NCBI GenBank assembly: GCA_028694875.1
Contig: JAQVKB010000019.1
Location: 1-10,383 of the forward strand
Direction of reading: 5' to 3'
Length of the DNA: 10,383 nt
Source of the DNA: Candidatus Izemoplasmatales bacterium
Lineage (GTDB): Bacteria > Bacillota_I > Bacilli_A > Izemoplasmatales > Hujiaoplasmataceae
Positions 1 to 7,209 of the stretch are shown one piece after another. Below the pieces are notes generated by a model, which saw nothing but the letters and a program-made list of their open reading frames with translations, was not told the origin of the DNA and searched no databases. The position numbers were made by a program, and so were the translations under genes. Numbering within the stretch: position 1 is the first letter of the stretch; every line of letters begins with the position of its first letter.

Positions 1-2481
1 ACCCGTGAACGGGCAGGATTTGAAGTTCGGGATGTTCATCTGAGCCATTATGGACGTATTTGTCCGATTGAAACACCAGAAGGCCCCAATATCGGTTTGA
101 TCGTCTCTTTGACGACACATGGCGTGGTAAATGATTTTGGGTTTATAGAAACTCCATACCGTGTAGTTAAAGATGGGTATGTAACTGATGAAATTCGTTA
201 TATGGAGGCATCGACGGAGTCAGGGCATATTATTGCTCAAGCTAACGCAATTTTCGATCCCATCAATCGTCAGTTCATAAACCAACAGGTCGAAGCTCGG
301 GTCGAGGGTGAATTTGCTATTGTGCCCCGTGAGGAAGTCTCGTTGATGGATATTTCACCGGGACAAATTGTATCGATTTCGTCCGCTTTGATTCCTTTTT
401 TGGAACATGATGATGCGAATCGGGCACTTATGGGATCAAATATGCAACGCCAATCTGTCCCTCTTTTGACCACAGAGGAGCCTTTGGTTGGGACGGGCAT
501 TGAAAGAATTGTTGCTCGCGATTCCGGGAGCTGTCTCCTTGCGGAAGGTGATGGCGAAATTATGTATGTTGATGCCGATCGGGTAATCGTTTCTTACGCT
601 GGCGATCTGTATCAACAGTCTGGTGGGGTGCGATTTTATGAATTGCAGAAATATCATAAGTCTAATCAGAATAGTTGTTTTGGACAGAAACCACGAGTTC
701 AGGTCGGAGATTTAATTAAAAAGGGCGATGTGCTTGCCGATGGCCCTGCTATCCGTGATGGTGAATTGGCTTTGGGTAAGAATCTTCTCGTGGCATTCAT
801 GCCGTGGTGTGGATATAACTACGAGGATTCGATTTTGATTTCTGAACGCATGGTCAAGGAAGACGTTTATACATCAATCCACATTGAAGAGTTCGATGTC
901 TTTGCTCGCGACACAAAGCTTGGTCCCGAGGAAGTGACCCGGGACATACCGAATGTCGGCGAAGATATGCTCAGGAATCTAGACGACAGTGGAATCATTC
1001 GGATTGGGGCTCGGGTAAAGCCCGATGATATTTTGGTTGGTAAAATCACGCCCAAGGGCGAAACTCAACTTACCCCAGAAGAACGCCTGCTTCGTGCGAT
1101 ATTTGGCGATAAAGCCAGGGATGTGAAAAACACGTCCTTGAAAGTTCCACCAGGAATTGAAGGCACGGTTATCGATGTTAAGGTCTTTAATCGTCGATCT
1201 GGCGACAAAGATGAGCGTACTCGACAAATTGAGAATTACGAGCTTGATAGAATTGACTTGCGAGAAAAGCAACATGTCGCTGCTTTGACCGAGGCAACCC
1301 GACGAAAGATATGGGAAGAATGCAAAGGTAAAAGCGTCGCGAAGACCATCATGGGTAAACGTAAGGGCGAAGTCTTGCTAGAAGCAAATCAGCCTCTGCG
1401 CGAAGAGGTTTATACTGATATTCCTCTTAAGAAATTGGTGGGAATTTTTGTCGCAAAGGAAGTCAATGAAGCCGTGAAGTTCTTGGTTGAAACATATGAC
1501 CTTCAGCTTACCTTCATTAAAGAGGTCTATGAAAACAAGCGAGGCAAGGTAACTGAAGGCGATGACTTGCCTCCAGGCGTTATCAAAATGGCCAAAGTTT
1601 ATGTGGCAGTTAAGAGAAAATTGAATGTTGGGGACAAGATGGCAGGAAGACACGGCAACAAGGGTGTTGTGTCAAATATTTTGCCAGAAGAAGACATGCC
1701 GTTTTTTGCTGATGGAACTTCTATGGACGTAGTCCTTAATCCGCTTGGTGTGCCATCTCGTATGAATATCGGGCAGATCATGGAGACGCACTTGGGCTGG
1801 GCGGCTAAGGGCTTGGGCCAAAAAATTTGTGCCATGGTCGAGCAGGGCGTGGCTTTGGTCCGCCAGGAGATGAAAGCCGTTTTTGAATCGGATGACATTA
1901 CGGCCTTGATTGATTCCATGACTGACGATGAAGTCATTGAAATCGCGAAGTCCTTGAGTAACGGTATTGTCATGAAGACGCCTGTTTTTGATGGCGCTGA
2001 AGAACATGAGATATGGTCGCTTCTCAAGAAAGCTGGCCTTCCCGAAGATGGCAAGGCGCAGCTTTACGATGGCCGAACTGGAGAGCCTTTCCATAACCGC
2101 GTCACCGTTGGTTATATGTATTATCTTAAGTTGCATCATCTTGTGGACGAGAAGATTCATGCTCGATCCACCGGTCCTTATTCATTAGTGACGCAACAGC
2201 CTTTGGGTGGTAAAGCGCAGTTCGGAGGCCAAAGGCTTGGGGAAATGGAAGTATGGGCGCTTGAAGCGTATGGTGCAGCCTATTTGTTGCAAGAATTTTT
2301 GACCGTAAAGTCTGATGATGTAAACGGGCGCGTTAAAATGTACGAGAAAATCGTGAAGGGTTCGAATTTTCTTGAAAGTGGGATGCCAGAATCCTTCAAT
2401 GTTTTAGTCAAGGAAATGATGGCGTTGGGCCTTGAAGTGACATTGGTCGAGGAAGAGAGAAGACGTTTGCGGAAAAAGTGA
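1..2481 (+). CDS. rpoB: DNA-directed RNA polymerase subunit beta, C-terminal part (5' end outside window)
   Basis: Beta subunit of core RNA polymerase, which with beta' forms the active site and the RNA and DNA channels. The frame is open from base 1, and the first residues (TRERAGFEVRDVH) match E. coli beta from Thr539, so the TTG at 97 is an internal Leu codon and not a start. Visible landmarks by fragment residue: TPEGPNIGLI at 25-34 (rifampicin cluster II; the Pro564 and Ile572 equivalents are unchanged); NYEDSILISER with acidic E275/D276 (E. coli E813/D814, no net gap to this point); an SI2-like insertion around 400-520; and GDKMAGRHGNKG with catalytic lysines K546 and K554 (E. coli K1065/K1073). 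The numbering implies a net 19 extra residues between D814 and K1065. The C-terminal switch and clamp region is intact and ends in a basic tail (RRRLRKK). The fragment has 826 residues against 804 in the E. coli equivalent. The main rifampicin cluster lies upstream of the window. rpoC follows after 46 bp. Confidence 0.99.
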   Translation, partial: TRERAGFEVRDVHLSHYGRICPIETPEGPNIGLIVSLTTHGVVNDFGFIETPYRVVKDGYVTDEIRYMEASTESGHIIAQANAIFDPINRQFINQQVEARVEGEFAIVPREEVSLMDISPGQIVSISSALIPFLEHDDANRALMGSNMQRQSVPLLTTEEPLVGTGIERIVARDSGSCLLAEGDGEIMYVDADRVIVSYAGDLYQQSGGVRFYELQKYHKSNQNSCFGQKPRVQVGDLIKKGDVLADGPAIRDGELALGKNLLVAFMPWCGYNYEDSILISERMVKEDVYTSIHIEEFDVFARDTKLGPEEVTRDIPNVGEDMLRNLDDSGIIRIGARVKPDDILVGKITPKGETQLTPEERLLRAIFGDKARDVKNTSLKVPPGIEGTVIDVKVFNRRSGDKDERTRQIENYELDRIDLREKQHVAALTEATRRKIWEECKGKSVAKTIMGKRKGEVLLEANQPLREEVYTDIPLKKLVGIFVAKEVNEAVKFLVETYDLQLTFIKEVYENKRGKVTEGDDLPPGVIKMAKVYVAVKRKLNVGDKMAGRHGNKGVVSNILPEEDMPFFADGTSMDVVLNPLGVPSRMNIGQIMETHLGWAAKGLGQKICAMVEQGVALVRQEMKAVFESDDITALIDSMTDDEVIEIAKSLSNGIVMKTPVFDGAEEHEIWSLLKKAGLPEDGKAQLYDGRTGEPFHNRVTVGYMYYLKLHHLVDEKIHARSTGPYSLVTQQPLGGKAQFGGQRLGEMEVWALEAYGAAYLLQEFLTVKSDDVNGRVKMYEKIVKGSNFLESGMPESFNVLVKEMMALGLEVTLVEEERRRLRKK

Positions 2482-2527
2482 TCCGAGCTTTAATGTCATT
2501 CGATGATTATTCTGAGAGGAAAACACG

Positions 2528-5500
2528 ATGAGTCTTGATGACCTTTTTACGCAACGAGGCAGTGCGTCCAGTTCGTTCAATAGCCAAAATTTAAAGGCGA
2601 TCGGCATTAGTATCGCTTCGCCTGAGAAAATTCGTGAATGGTCTTATGGCGAAGTTAAAAAGCCAGAGACCATTAACTATAGAACATTCAAGCCGGAACG
2701 CGATGGTCTTTTTTGTGCCAAGATTTTTGGCCCGGTTAAAGATTATGAGTGCAATTGTGGTAAATACAAGCGGATGAAACACCGCGGCATTGTATGCGAA
2801 AAATGTGGTGTTGAAGTAATAGCCTCTAAAGTTCGCCGCGAACGAATGGGGCATATTGAGTTAGCTGCACCGGTTGCACATATATGGTTTTTGAAATCAC
2901 TTCCATCGAAAATTGGCACTCTTTTAGATATGACAATGGCAGATTTGGAAAAAGTGCTGTATTTTGACTCTTTTATTATTCTTGATCCTGGCGACACAAC
3001 TTTACAAAAAAAACAAGTTATCTCCGAAGAGCAATATTTTCAGATTCTTGATCACTACAGTGAAGATGCAATTACTGTCGGGATGGGGGCTGAATCAATA
3101 AAAATTCTTCTGCAAGAGTTGGATTTGCCTTCGTTACGAGTGGAGTTGCGGGAAGAATCCCAATCAACTAGATCTCAGACGAAAAAAAAGAAATTGGCCA
3201 AGCGTCTTAAGATTGTCGAGGCTTTTCTAGAATCGGGAAATAAACCGGAATGGATGATCATGGATGTTATTCCAATTATTCCGCCGGAATTACGACCGCT
3301 TGTTCCCTTGGACGGAGGGCGTTTCGCTACTTCGGATTTAAATGATTTGTATCGCCGTGTTATTAATAGAAATAATCGTTTAAAGAGACTGTTGGAGCTT
3401 GGCGCACCTGATATCATCATTCGAAACGAAAAGCGGATGCTCCAAGAATCCGTTGATGCTTTATTCGACAATGGCCGTCGCGGAAGAGCCATAACAGGAA
3501 CAAATGGTCGGCCGCTTAAGTCCTTGTCCGATATGATCAAAGGCAAGCAAGGTCGATTTCGACAGAATCTCCTTGGGAAACGTGTTGATTATTCTGGCCG
3601 CTCCGTCATTGTTGTTGGCCCTTATCTCAAGCTGCATCAGTGTGGACTCCCCAAAAAAATGGCTCTCGAGCTCTTTAAGCCGTTCATCTACTCCAAACTT
3701 GAAGAACGAGGATACGCGAGCACGATCAAGAGCGCCAAAAAAATGGTCGAGAGAGAGGAGGTCGCGGTTTGGGATATTCTTGAGGAAGTTGTTCGGGAAT
3801 ACCCGATTTTGCTGAACCGCGCGCCGACATTGCATCGTTTGGGGATTCAAGCGTTCGAGCCCATTCTCGTCGAGGGGAAAGCCATCCGATTGCATCCTTT
3901 GGTTTGCACCGCGTTCAATGCGGATTTTGACGGTGACCAAATGGCTGTACACGTTCCATTGTCCGTAGAAGCCCAGATTGAGTGCCGGGTTCTTATGATG
4001 TCTACGAATAATATTTTGTCACCAGCCAATGGATCTCCAATCATTGTGCCTTCTCAGGATATTGTTCTCGGATTGTATTTTTTGACCGTCGATCGTCCTT
4101 TTGAAAAAGGTGAAGGGATGATTTTTTCAGATCCGGACGAGGTTGTTTGCGCTTTTGATGCAGGGCATGTTGAGTTGCATGCTCGTATTAGGGTTCGAAT
4201 TGACGATGAATTAGTGACTACTACTCCAGGACGTATTATTGTTCGCGAAATTGTGCCGCGCGAAGTGCCTTTTGAGGTGTATAATCGGGAAATGAGCAAA
4301 AAGGTCATTGGACGGTTAGTCGGAGAAGCTTATAGACTTGCGGGGACTAAGGCTACAGTCATCCTGTGTGACAGACTTAAAGATCTGGGTTTTGAGCATT
4401 CTACCCGTGCAGGTTTTACTGTTGGAGTGAAAGACCTGACAATTCCTCCTGCTAAAGTGCAAATTCTTGATAGATCTCATGCTGAAGTAACAGATATAGA
4501 ACAGCAGTATCGAGAGGGTATTATTACCCGTACGGAAAAATACAACAAAGTTGTCGACGTATGGACTAAAGCAACAAACGATGTCGCCGATGCCATGATG
4601 CGAGAGCTTAAGTATGACACCGTTCCTAATCCTCACCGGACAGATGAAAACGAGGCGACTCATCCATTGCGCTGGCACGTTTCTTCTGCAAAGGAAGAGC
4701 GGTGCAATAGCTTTAATTCAGTATTTATGATGGCGAATTCAGGCGCTCGAGGCAATCAAGACCAAATGCGCCAGCTCGCTGGCATGCGCGGATTGATGGC
4801 CAAGCCTTCCGGTGAAATTATCGAAACTCCGATCACGTCATCCTTCCGGGAAGGGTTGACTATTTTACAATATTTTACATCGACTCACGGCGCCCGGAAG
4901 GGTTTAGCGGATACTGCCCTCAAGACGGCAAATTCTGGATATTTGACGCGTAGATTGGTTGATGTTGTCCAAGACGTAATTGTTAGTGAGTATGATTGTA
5001 ACACGGTCGATGGTATTGAATTAACTCATGTGACAAAAAGTGGTGAAATAACGGTTCGTTTGAGTGAGCGTGTCCTGGGACGAGTAGCCATGTATGATGT
5101 CGCTGATCCGGAAACAGGCGAGATATTCATTACTGCCAATACAATAATTTCAGAAGAGTTGGTTGAAGAAATTGAACGTCGAGGAGTTGCATCGATTACT
5201 ATTCGATCAGCACTGACCTGCAAATCCAAGCATGGTGTGTGTGCTTTGTGTTATGGCCGTGATCTCGCTCGCGGACATCTAGTCAATGTCGGCGAGGCTG
5301 TTGGGATTATTGCGGCCCAATCAATTGGTGAGCCTGGCACGCAGTTGACGATGCGTACCTTTCATATTGGTGGTACGGCATCAAAGGAAATTGAGCAAAG
5401 TCGGTATGAAGCTCTTAACAAGGGACGAATAGTTCTTTCTCGGGTTCGAACAGTTACTAATTTGCGTGGCGAACGAATGGTCTTGGGGAAGAGTGGACAG

Positions 5501-6730
5501 CTCAAAATTATTGATGACCAGGGGGTGGAAAGAGAGAAGTATCCCTTGCCATCTGGCGCGAAACTGTATTTCGACGATGGCGCCACTGTAAAAAAAGGAG
5601 ACCGCTTGGCCGAATGGGATCCTTTTAATGAGCCCTTTGTGACTGATGTCGCTGGTATTGTTCAGTTTACTGATATTGTAGAGGGGCGAACCGTACAAGA
5701 AAAAACTGACGAAGCCACGGGTAAGTCTACTTTGACAATCACTGAATTTAGATCGTCGAATTTTCGACCGAGCGTGTCTATTTGTGATGAACATGGTGTC
5801 TGCAAGACAAAGCCTGATACGGGCACAGCTGCTTCATATGCACTGCCTGTTGGAGCCATTATCATGGTGAATGATGGCGATGAAGTTTGCCCAGGCGATA
5901 TCATCGCGCGAAAACCACGAGAAACGTCCAAAACAAAAGATATTGTTGGTGGCTTGCCACGAGTTGCCGAGCTGTTCGAAGTGCGCAAACCCAAAGACCA
6001 AGCAATTCTGTCTGAAATAGACGGGATAGTAAGCTTTGGACCGGACTCCAAAGGGAAGCGCAAGGTTATTGTTGAGCCCGAAGTTGGTGAAGCGAGGGTT
6101 TATCTGATACCCAAGGGGAAGCATATCACGGTTGGCGAAGGTGATTTTGTCGAAAGTGGTGAGTTGATGACGGAAGGGACGCCTGATCTTCACGATTTGT
6201 TAAAAATCAAAGGTGAAAAATATCTAGCTTTTTACCTCGTGGAAGGTGTCCAGGATGTGTACCGTTTTCAAGGTGTTTATATTAATGATAAACATATTGA
6301 AATCATTGTTCGTCAGATGTTGAAGAAGCTTTCTGTCGTCGATCCTGGGGACTCTGGCTTTTTGCTGGGTGAGCAAGTAGATAAAAACAAATTCATCAAA
6401 GTAAATGCACAGTGCGTCGCAACTGAATTGCAGCCGGCCATTGCGGAACCCTTGGTCCTCGGCATCACCCAGGCTTCGCTGTCGACGGAATCCTTCATTT
6501 CCGCCGCGTCTTTCCAGGAGACTACCAAGGTATTGACCGAGTCGTCTCTGATCGGGAAAAAAGATTATTTGTACGGACTTAAGGAGAATGTCATTGTTGA
6601 CCGCTTGGTTAACGCCGGTACTGGATTTAGATCATATATTGAAACTGAGATAGTCGTGCCCGATCAGCCAGAAAGTCCTGATAAGTTCTTAGAAGATCTC
6701 GAGAAAGATCCGTTCCTTGTTGAACAGTGA
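2528..6730 (+). CDS. rpoC: DNA-directed RNA polymerase subunit beta'
   Basis: Complete beta' subunit, 1400 residues against 1407 in E. coli. It carries the catalytic magnesium site of RNA polymerase. Zinc-binding domain: C75, C77, C90, C93. Clamp coiled coil: about 276-315 (RRVINRNNRLKRLLELGAP). Catalytic loop NADFDGD: 464-470, with D466, D468 and D470 as metal ligands. Second zinc site: C824, C898, C905, C908, with the same 74-residue first spacing as E. coli. The bridge helix and F-loop region reads SGARGNQDQMRQLAGMRGLM. The trigger loop holds M942, R943 and H946 (LTMRTFHIGG). The trigger loop is interrupted by a large SI3-type insertion of roughly 190 residues, and the chain resumes at TKDIVGGLPRVAELFE, as in many Gram-negatives. 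The ATG is preceded by GAGAGGA (2514-2520) at 7 nt, and the N-terminus aligns with the family, so the start is secure. Two A8 runs occur inside the gene. Confidence 0.99.
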   Translation: MSLDDLFTQRGSASSSFNSQNLKAIGISIASPEKIREWSYGEVKKPETINYRTFKPERDGLFCAKIFGPVKDYECNCGKYKRMKHRGIVCEKCGVEVIASKVRRERMGHIELAAPVAHIWFLKSLPSKIGTLLDMTMADLEKVLYFDSFIILDPGDTTLQKKQVISEEQYFQILDHYSEDAITVGMGAESIKILLQELDLPSLRVELREESQSTRSQTKKKKLAKRLKIVEAFLESGNKPEWMIMDVIPIIPPELRPLVPLDGGRFATSDLNDLYRRVINRNNRLKRLLELGAPDIIIRNEKRMLQESVDALFDNGRRGRAITGTNGRPLKSLSDMIKGKQGRFRQNLLGKRVDYSGRSVIVVGPYLKLHQCGLPKKMALELFKPFIYSKLEERGYASTIKSAKKMVEREEVAVWDILEEVVREYPILLNRAPTLHRLGIQAFEPILVEGKAIRLHPLVCTAFNADFDGDQMAVHVPLSVEAQIECRVLMMSTNNILSPANGSPIIVPSQDIVLGLYFLTVDRPFEKGEGMIFSDPDEVVCAFDAGHVELHARIRVRIDDELVTTTPGRIIVREIVPREVPFEVYNREMSKKVIGRLVGEAYRLAGTKATVILCDRLKDLGFEHSTRAGFTVGVKDLTIPPAKVQILDRSHAEVTDIEQQYREGIITRTEKYNKVVDVWTKATNDVADAMMRELKYDTVPNPHRTDENEATHPLRWHVSSAKEERCNSFNSVFMMANSGARGNQDQMRQLAGMRGLMAKPSGEIIETPITSSFREGLTILQYFTSTHGARKGLADTALKTANSGYLTRRLVDVVQDVIVSEYDCNTVDGIELTHVTKSGEITVRLSERVLGRVAMYDVADPETGEIFITANTIISEELVEEIERRGVASITIRSALTCKSKHGVCALCYGRDLARGHLVNVGEAVGIIAAQSIGEPGTQLTMRTFHIGGTASKEIEQSRYEALNKGRIVLSRVRTVTNLRGERMVLGKSGQLKIIDDQGVEREKYPLPSGAKLYFDDGATVKKGDRLAEWDPFNEPFVTDVAGIVQFTDIVEGRTVQEKTDEATGKSTLTITEFRSSNFRPSVSICDEHGVCKTKPDTGTAASYALPVGAIIMVNDGDEVCPGDIIARKPRETSKTKDIVGGLPRVAELFEVRKPKDQAILSEIDGIVSFGPDSKGKRKVIVEPEVGEARVYLIPKGKHITVGEGDFVESGELMTEGTPDLHDLLKIKGEKYLAFYLVEGVQDVYRFQGVYINDKHIEIIVRQMLKKLSVVDPGDSGFLLGEQVDKNKFIKVNAQCVATELQPAIAEPLVLGITQASLSTESFISAASFQETTKVLTESSLIGKKDYLYGLKENVIVDRLVNAGTGFRSYIETEIVVPDQPESPDKFLEDLEKDPFLVEQ

Positions 6731-6732
6731 GT

Positions 6733-6771
6733 CTTTCTCCATCGGTTGAGTCGGTTGACAGGTGGAGGGAG
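6733..6771 (+). promoter_or_regulatory. Upstream hairpin A of the rpoC-rpsL leader
   Basis: Bases 6733-6743 can pair with 6761-6771 over 11 contiguous positions: 8 Watson-Crick pairs and 3 G-U (6735-6769, 6736-6768, 6742-6762). The loop is 17 nt. The 3' arm contains the purine-rich GGAGGGAG that would be the Shine-Dalgarno of the short reading frame at 6779. The arm is shared with hairpin B, so the two cannot form together. Purine-rich sites pair easily with pyrimidine stretches by chance, so function is inference only. Confidence 0.35.
6742..6759 (+). repeat. 9-bp tandem repeat TCGGTTGAG / TCGGTTGAC
   Basis: Two copies of TCGGTTGA start at 6742 and 6751, with a period of 9 bp and a difference only at the ninth base. 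The second copy runs into the TTGACA -35 box, and both lie mainly in the loop of the upstream hairpin. Two short copies could be chance or the product of a small duplication. No known operator is recognised. Confidence 0.6.
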
Positions 6772-6790
6772 TTCAATTATGAACCCCCTT
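6755..6790 (+). promoter_or_regulatory. Candidate sigma70-type promoter for the str genes
   Basis: There is a perfect -35 hexamer TTGACA at 6755-6760, a 17-bp spacer, and TATGAA at 6778-6783 as -10 (4 of 6 to TATAAT, lacking the final T). A run of five C (6784-6788) follows as a GC-rich discriminator, a trait known in E. coli from stringently controlled ribosomal promoters. The expected start is around 6789-6791, giving an rpsL leader of roughly 28-30 nt. Position and spacing are good, but the -10 is imperfect and overlaps hairpin B. Confidence 0.45.
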
Positions 6791-6791
6791 C
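6764..6791 (+). promoter_or_regulatory. Downstream hairpin B of the rpoC-rpsL leader
   Basis: Bases 6764-6775 face 6780-6791 around an ATTA tetraloop: 10 Watson-Crick pairs, one G-U (6765-6790) and one A-C mismatch (6770/6785). This is the strongest stem I see in the spacer. The following bases (TCAAAATGTTTATTT) do not form a U-tract, so it is not a standard terminator. It could instead be an RNase III processing site, a weak attenuator or a translational block that hides GGAGGGAG and the ATG at 6779. Confidence 0.45.
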
Positions 6792-6817
6792 TCAAAATGT
6801 TTATTTATGGAGTTTGA
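6779..6817 (+). CDS. Possible 12-residue leader peptide upstream of rpsL
   Basis: The ATG at 6779 opens a 12-codon frame (MNPLLKMFIYGV) ending at TGA 6815-6817, a single base before the rpsL ATG. GGAGGGAG at 6764-6771 lies 7 nt upstream, a better Shine-Dalgarno than that of rpsL. The rpsL Shine-Dalgarno (6809-6812) falls inside its last codons, so a terminating ribosome could restart at rpsL. The start lies within hairpin B and overlaps the proposed -10, so it would only be on transcripts coming from rpoC. It is in the same frame as rpoC. No peptide family is recognised and chance is a real alternative. Confidence 0.3.
   Translation: MNPLLKMFIYGV
6809..6812 (+). promoter_or_regulatory. Ribosome binding site that fixes the rpsL start
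   Basis: GGAG lies 6 nt before the ATG at 6819. An in-frame ATG at 6807 overlaps this site and has no purine-rich sequence before it. S12 proteins begin at the second Met (here MPTINQLVRK), so 6819 is the start. Confidence 0.85.
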
Positions 6818-6818
6818 A

Positions 6819-7190
6819 ATGCCCACTATTAATCAGTTGGTTCGCAAAGCACGAGTCCTCCAGGTGAAAGGCACCAAAAGGGCGGCTCTGCAGGGTTGTC
6901 CGCAGCGAAGGGGGGTTTGTGTTCGTGTTTATACGACAACACCCAAGAAGCCGAACTCTGCTCTTCGAAAAGTCGCTAGAGTGCGGCTGACAAATGGAAT
7001 TGAAGTAACGTCGTATATTCCTGGCGAAGGGCATAACTTGCAGGAGCATTCTGTAGTCATGATTCTTGGTGGCCGTGTTAAGGACTTGCCTGGTGTCCGC
7101 TACAAAATCATCAGGGGCACCTTGGATGCGGCTGGCGTACAGGATCGCCGGAAGAGTCGTTCCAAATATGGTGCTAAGCGCCCGAAATAG
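6819..7190 (+). CDS. rpsL: 30S ribosomal protein S12
   Basis: S12 sits at the decoding centre of the small subunit and helps set translational accuracy. The protein is 123 residues, the usual size, and aligns with E. coli S12 without gaps through the first 90 residues. TTPKKPNSALR places K43 and K44, and GGRVKDLPGVRY places K88 and D89. These are the positions where streptomycin-resistance changes occur in E. coli, and all have the sensitive residue. D89 is the Asp that RimO methylthiolates in E. coli. The tail RSKYGAKRPK is typical. It is the first gene of the str cluster, 88 bp after rpoC, and is followed by rpsG after 19 bp. Confidence 0.99.
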   Translation: MPTINQLVRKARVLQVKGTKRAALQGCPQRRGVCVRVYTTTPKKPNSALRKVARVRLTNGIEVTSYIPGEGHNLQEHSVVMILGGRVKDLPGVRYKIIRGTLDAAGVQDRRKSRSKYGAKRPK

Positions 7191-7209
7191 TATAGAAGGA
7201 GACTGATAT

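Larger units (their letters stand above)
6731..6818 (+). other. rpoC-rpsL intergenic spacer with regulatory features
   Basis: This is the longest non-coding gap in the window (88 bp). It contains a direct repeat, a sigma70-like promoter, two overlapping hairpins and a 12-codon reading frame, each listed separately. There is no T-run after either hairpin, so I see no canonical intrinsic terminator for rpoBC. Transcription from rpoBC can probably continue into the str genes, possibly reinforced by the promoter here. Confidence 0.8.

Noticed and set aside
97..99. TTG as a start for a shorter 794-residue beta protein
   Set aside because: The frame is open back to base 1 and encodes the conserved beta sequence before it. 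The gene simply begins upstream of the window.
1599..2160. Overlapping minus-strand open frames of 151 and 162 codons inside rpoB
   Set aside because: They are antisense to a highly conserved beta segment, have no recognisable domain or ribosome site, and look like by-products of rpoB codon use.
5369..5940. The long segment interrupting the beta' trigger loop as a foreign insertion
   Set aside because: This is the SI3 lineage insertion known from E. coli and many other Gram-negative beta' subunits. It is in frame and followed by the expected TKDIVGGLPRVAELFE.
6764..6800. Hairpin B as an intrinsic terminator of rpoBC
   Set aside because: The stem is good, but the bases after it are TCAAAATGTTTATTT with no continuous U-tract directly at the stem base.
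6807..6809. ATG 12 bases upstream as the rpsL start
   Set aside because: It overlaps the Shine-Dalgarno of the next ATG, has none of its own, and would add four residues not typical of S12.
6731..6817. Read-through extension of RpoC: the frame stays open for 28 codons after the TGA
   Set aside because: A 28-codon stop-free stretch is expected by chance about a quarter of the time. The 1400-residue product already has a normal C-terminus.
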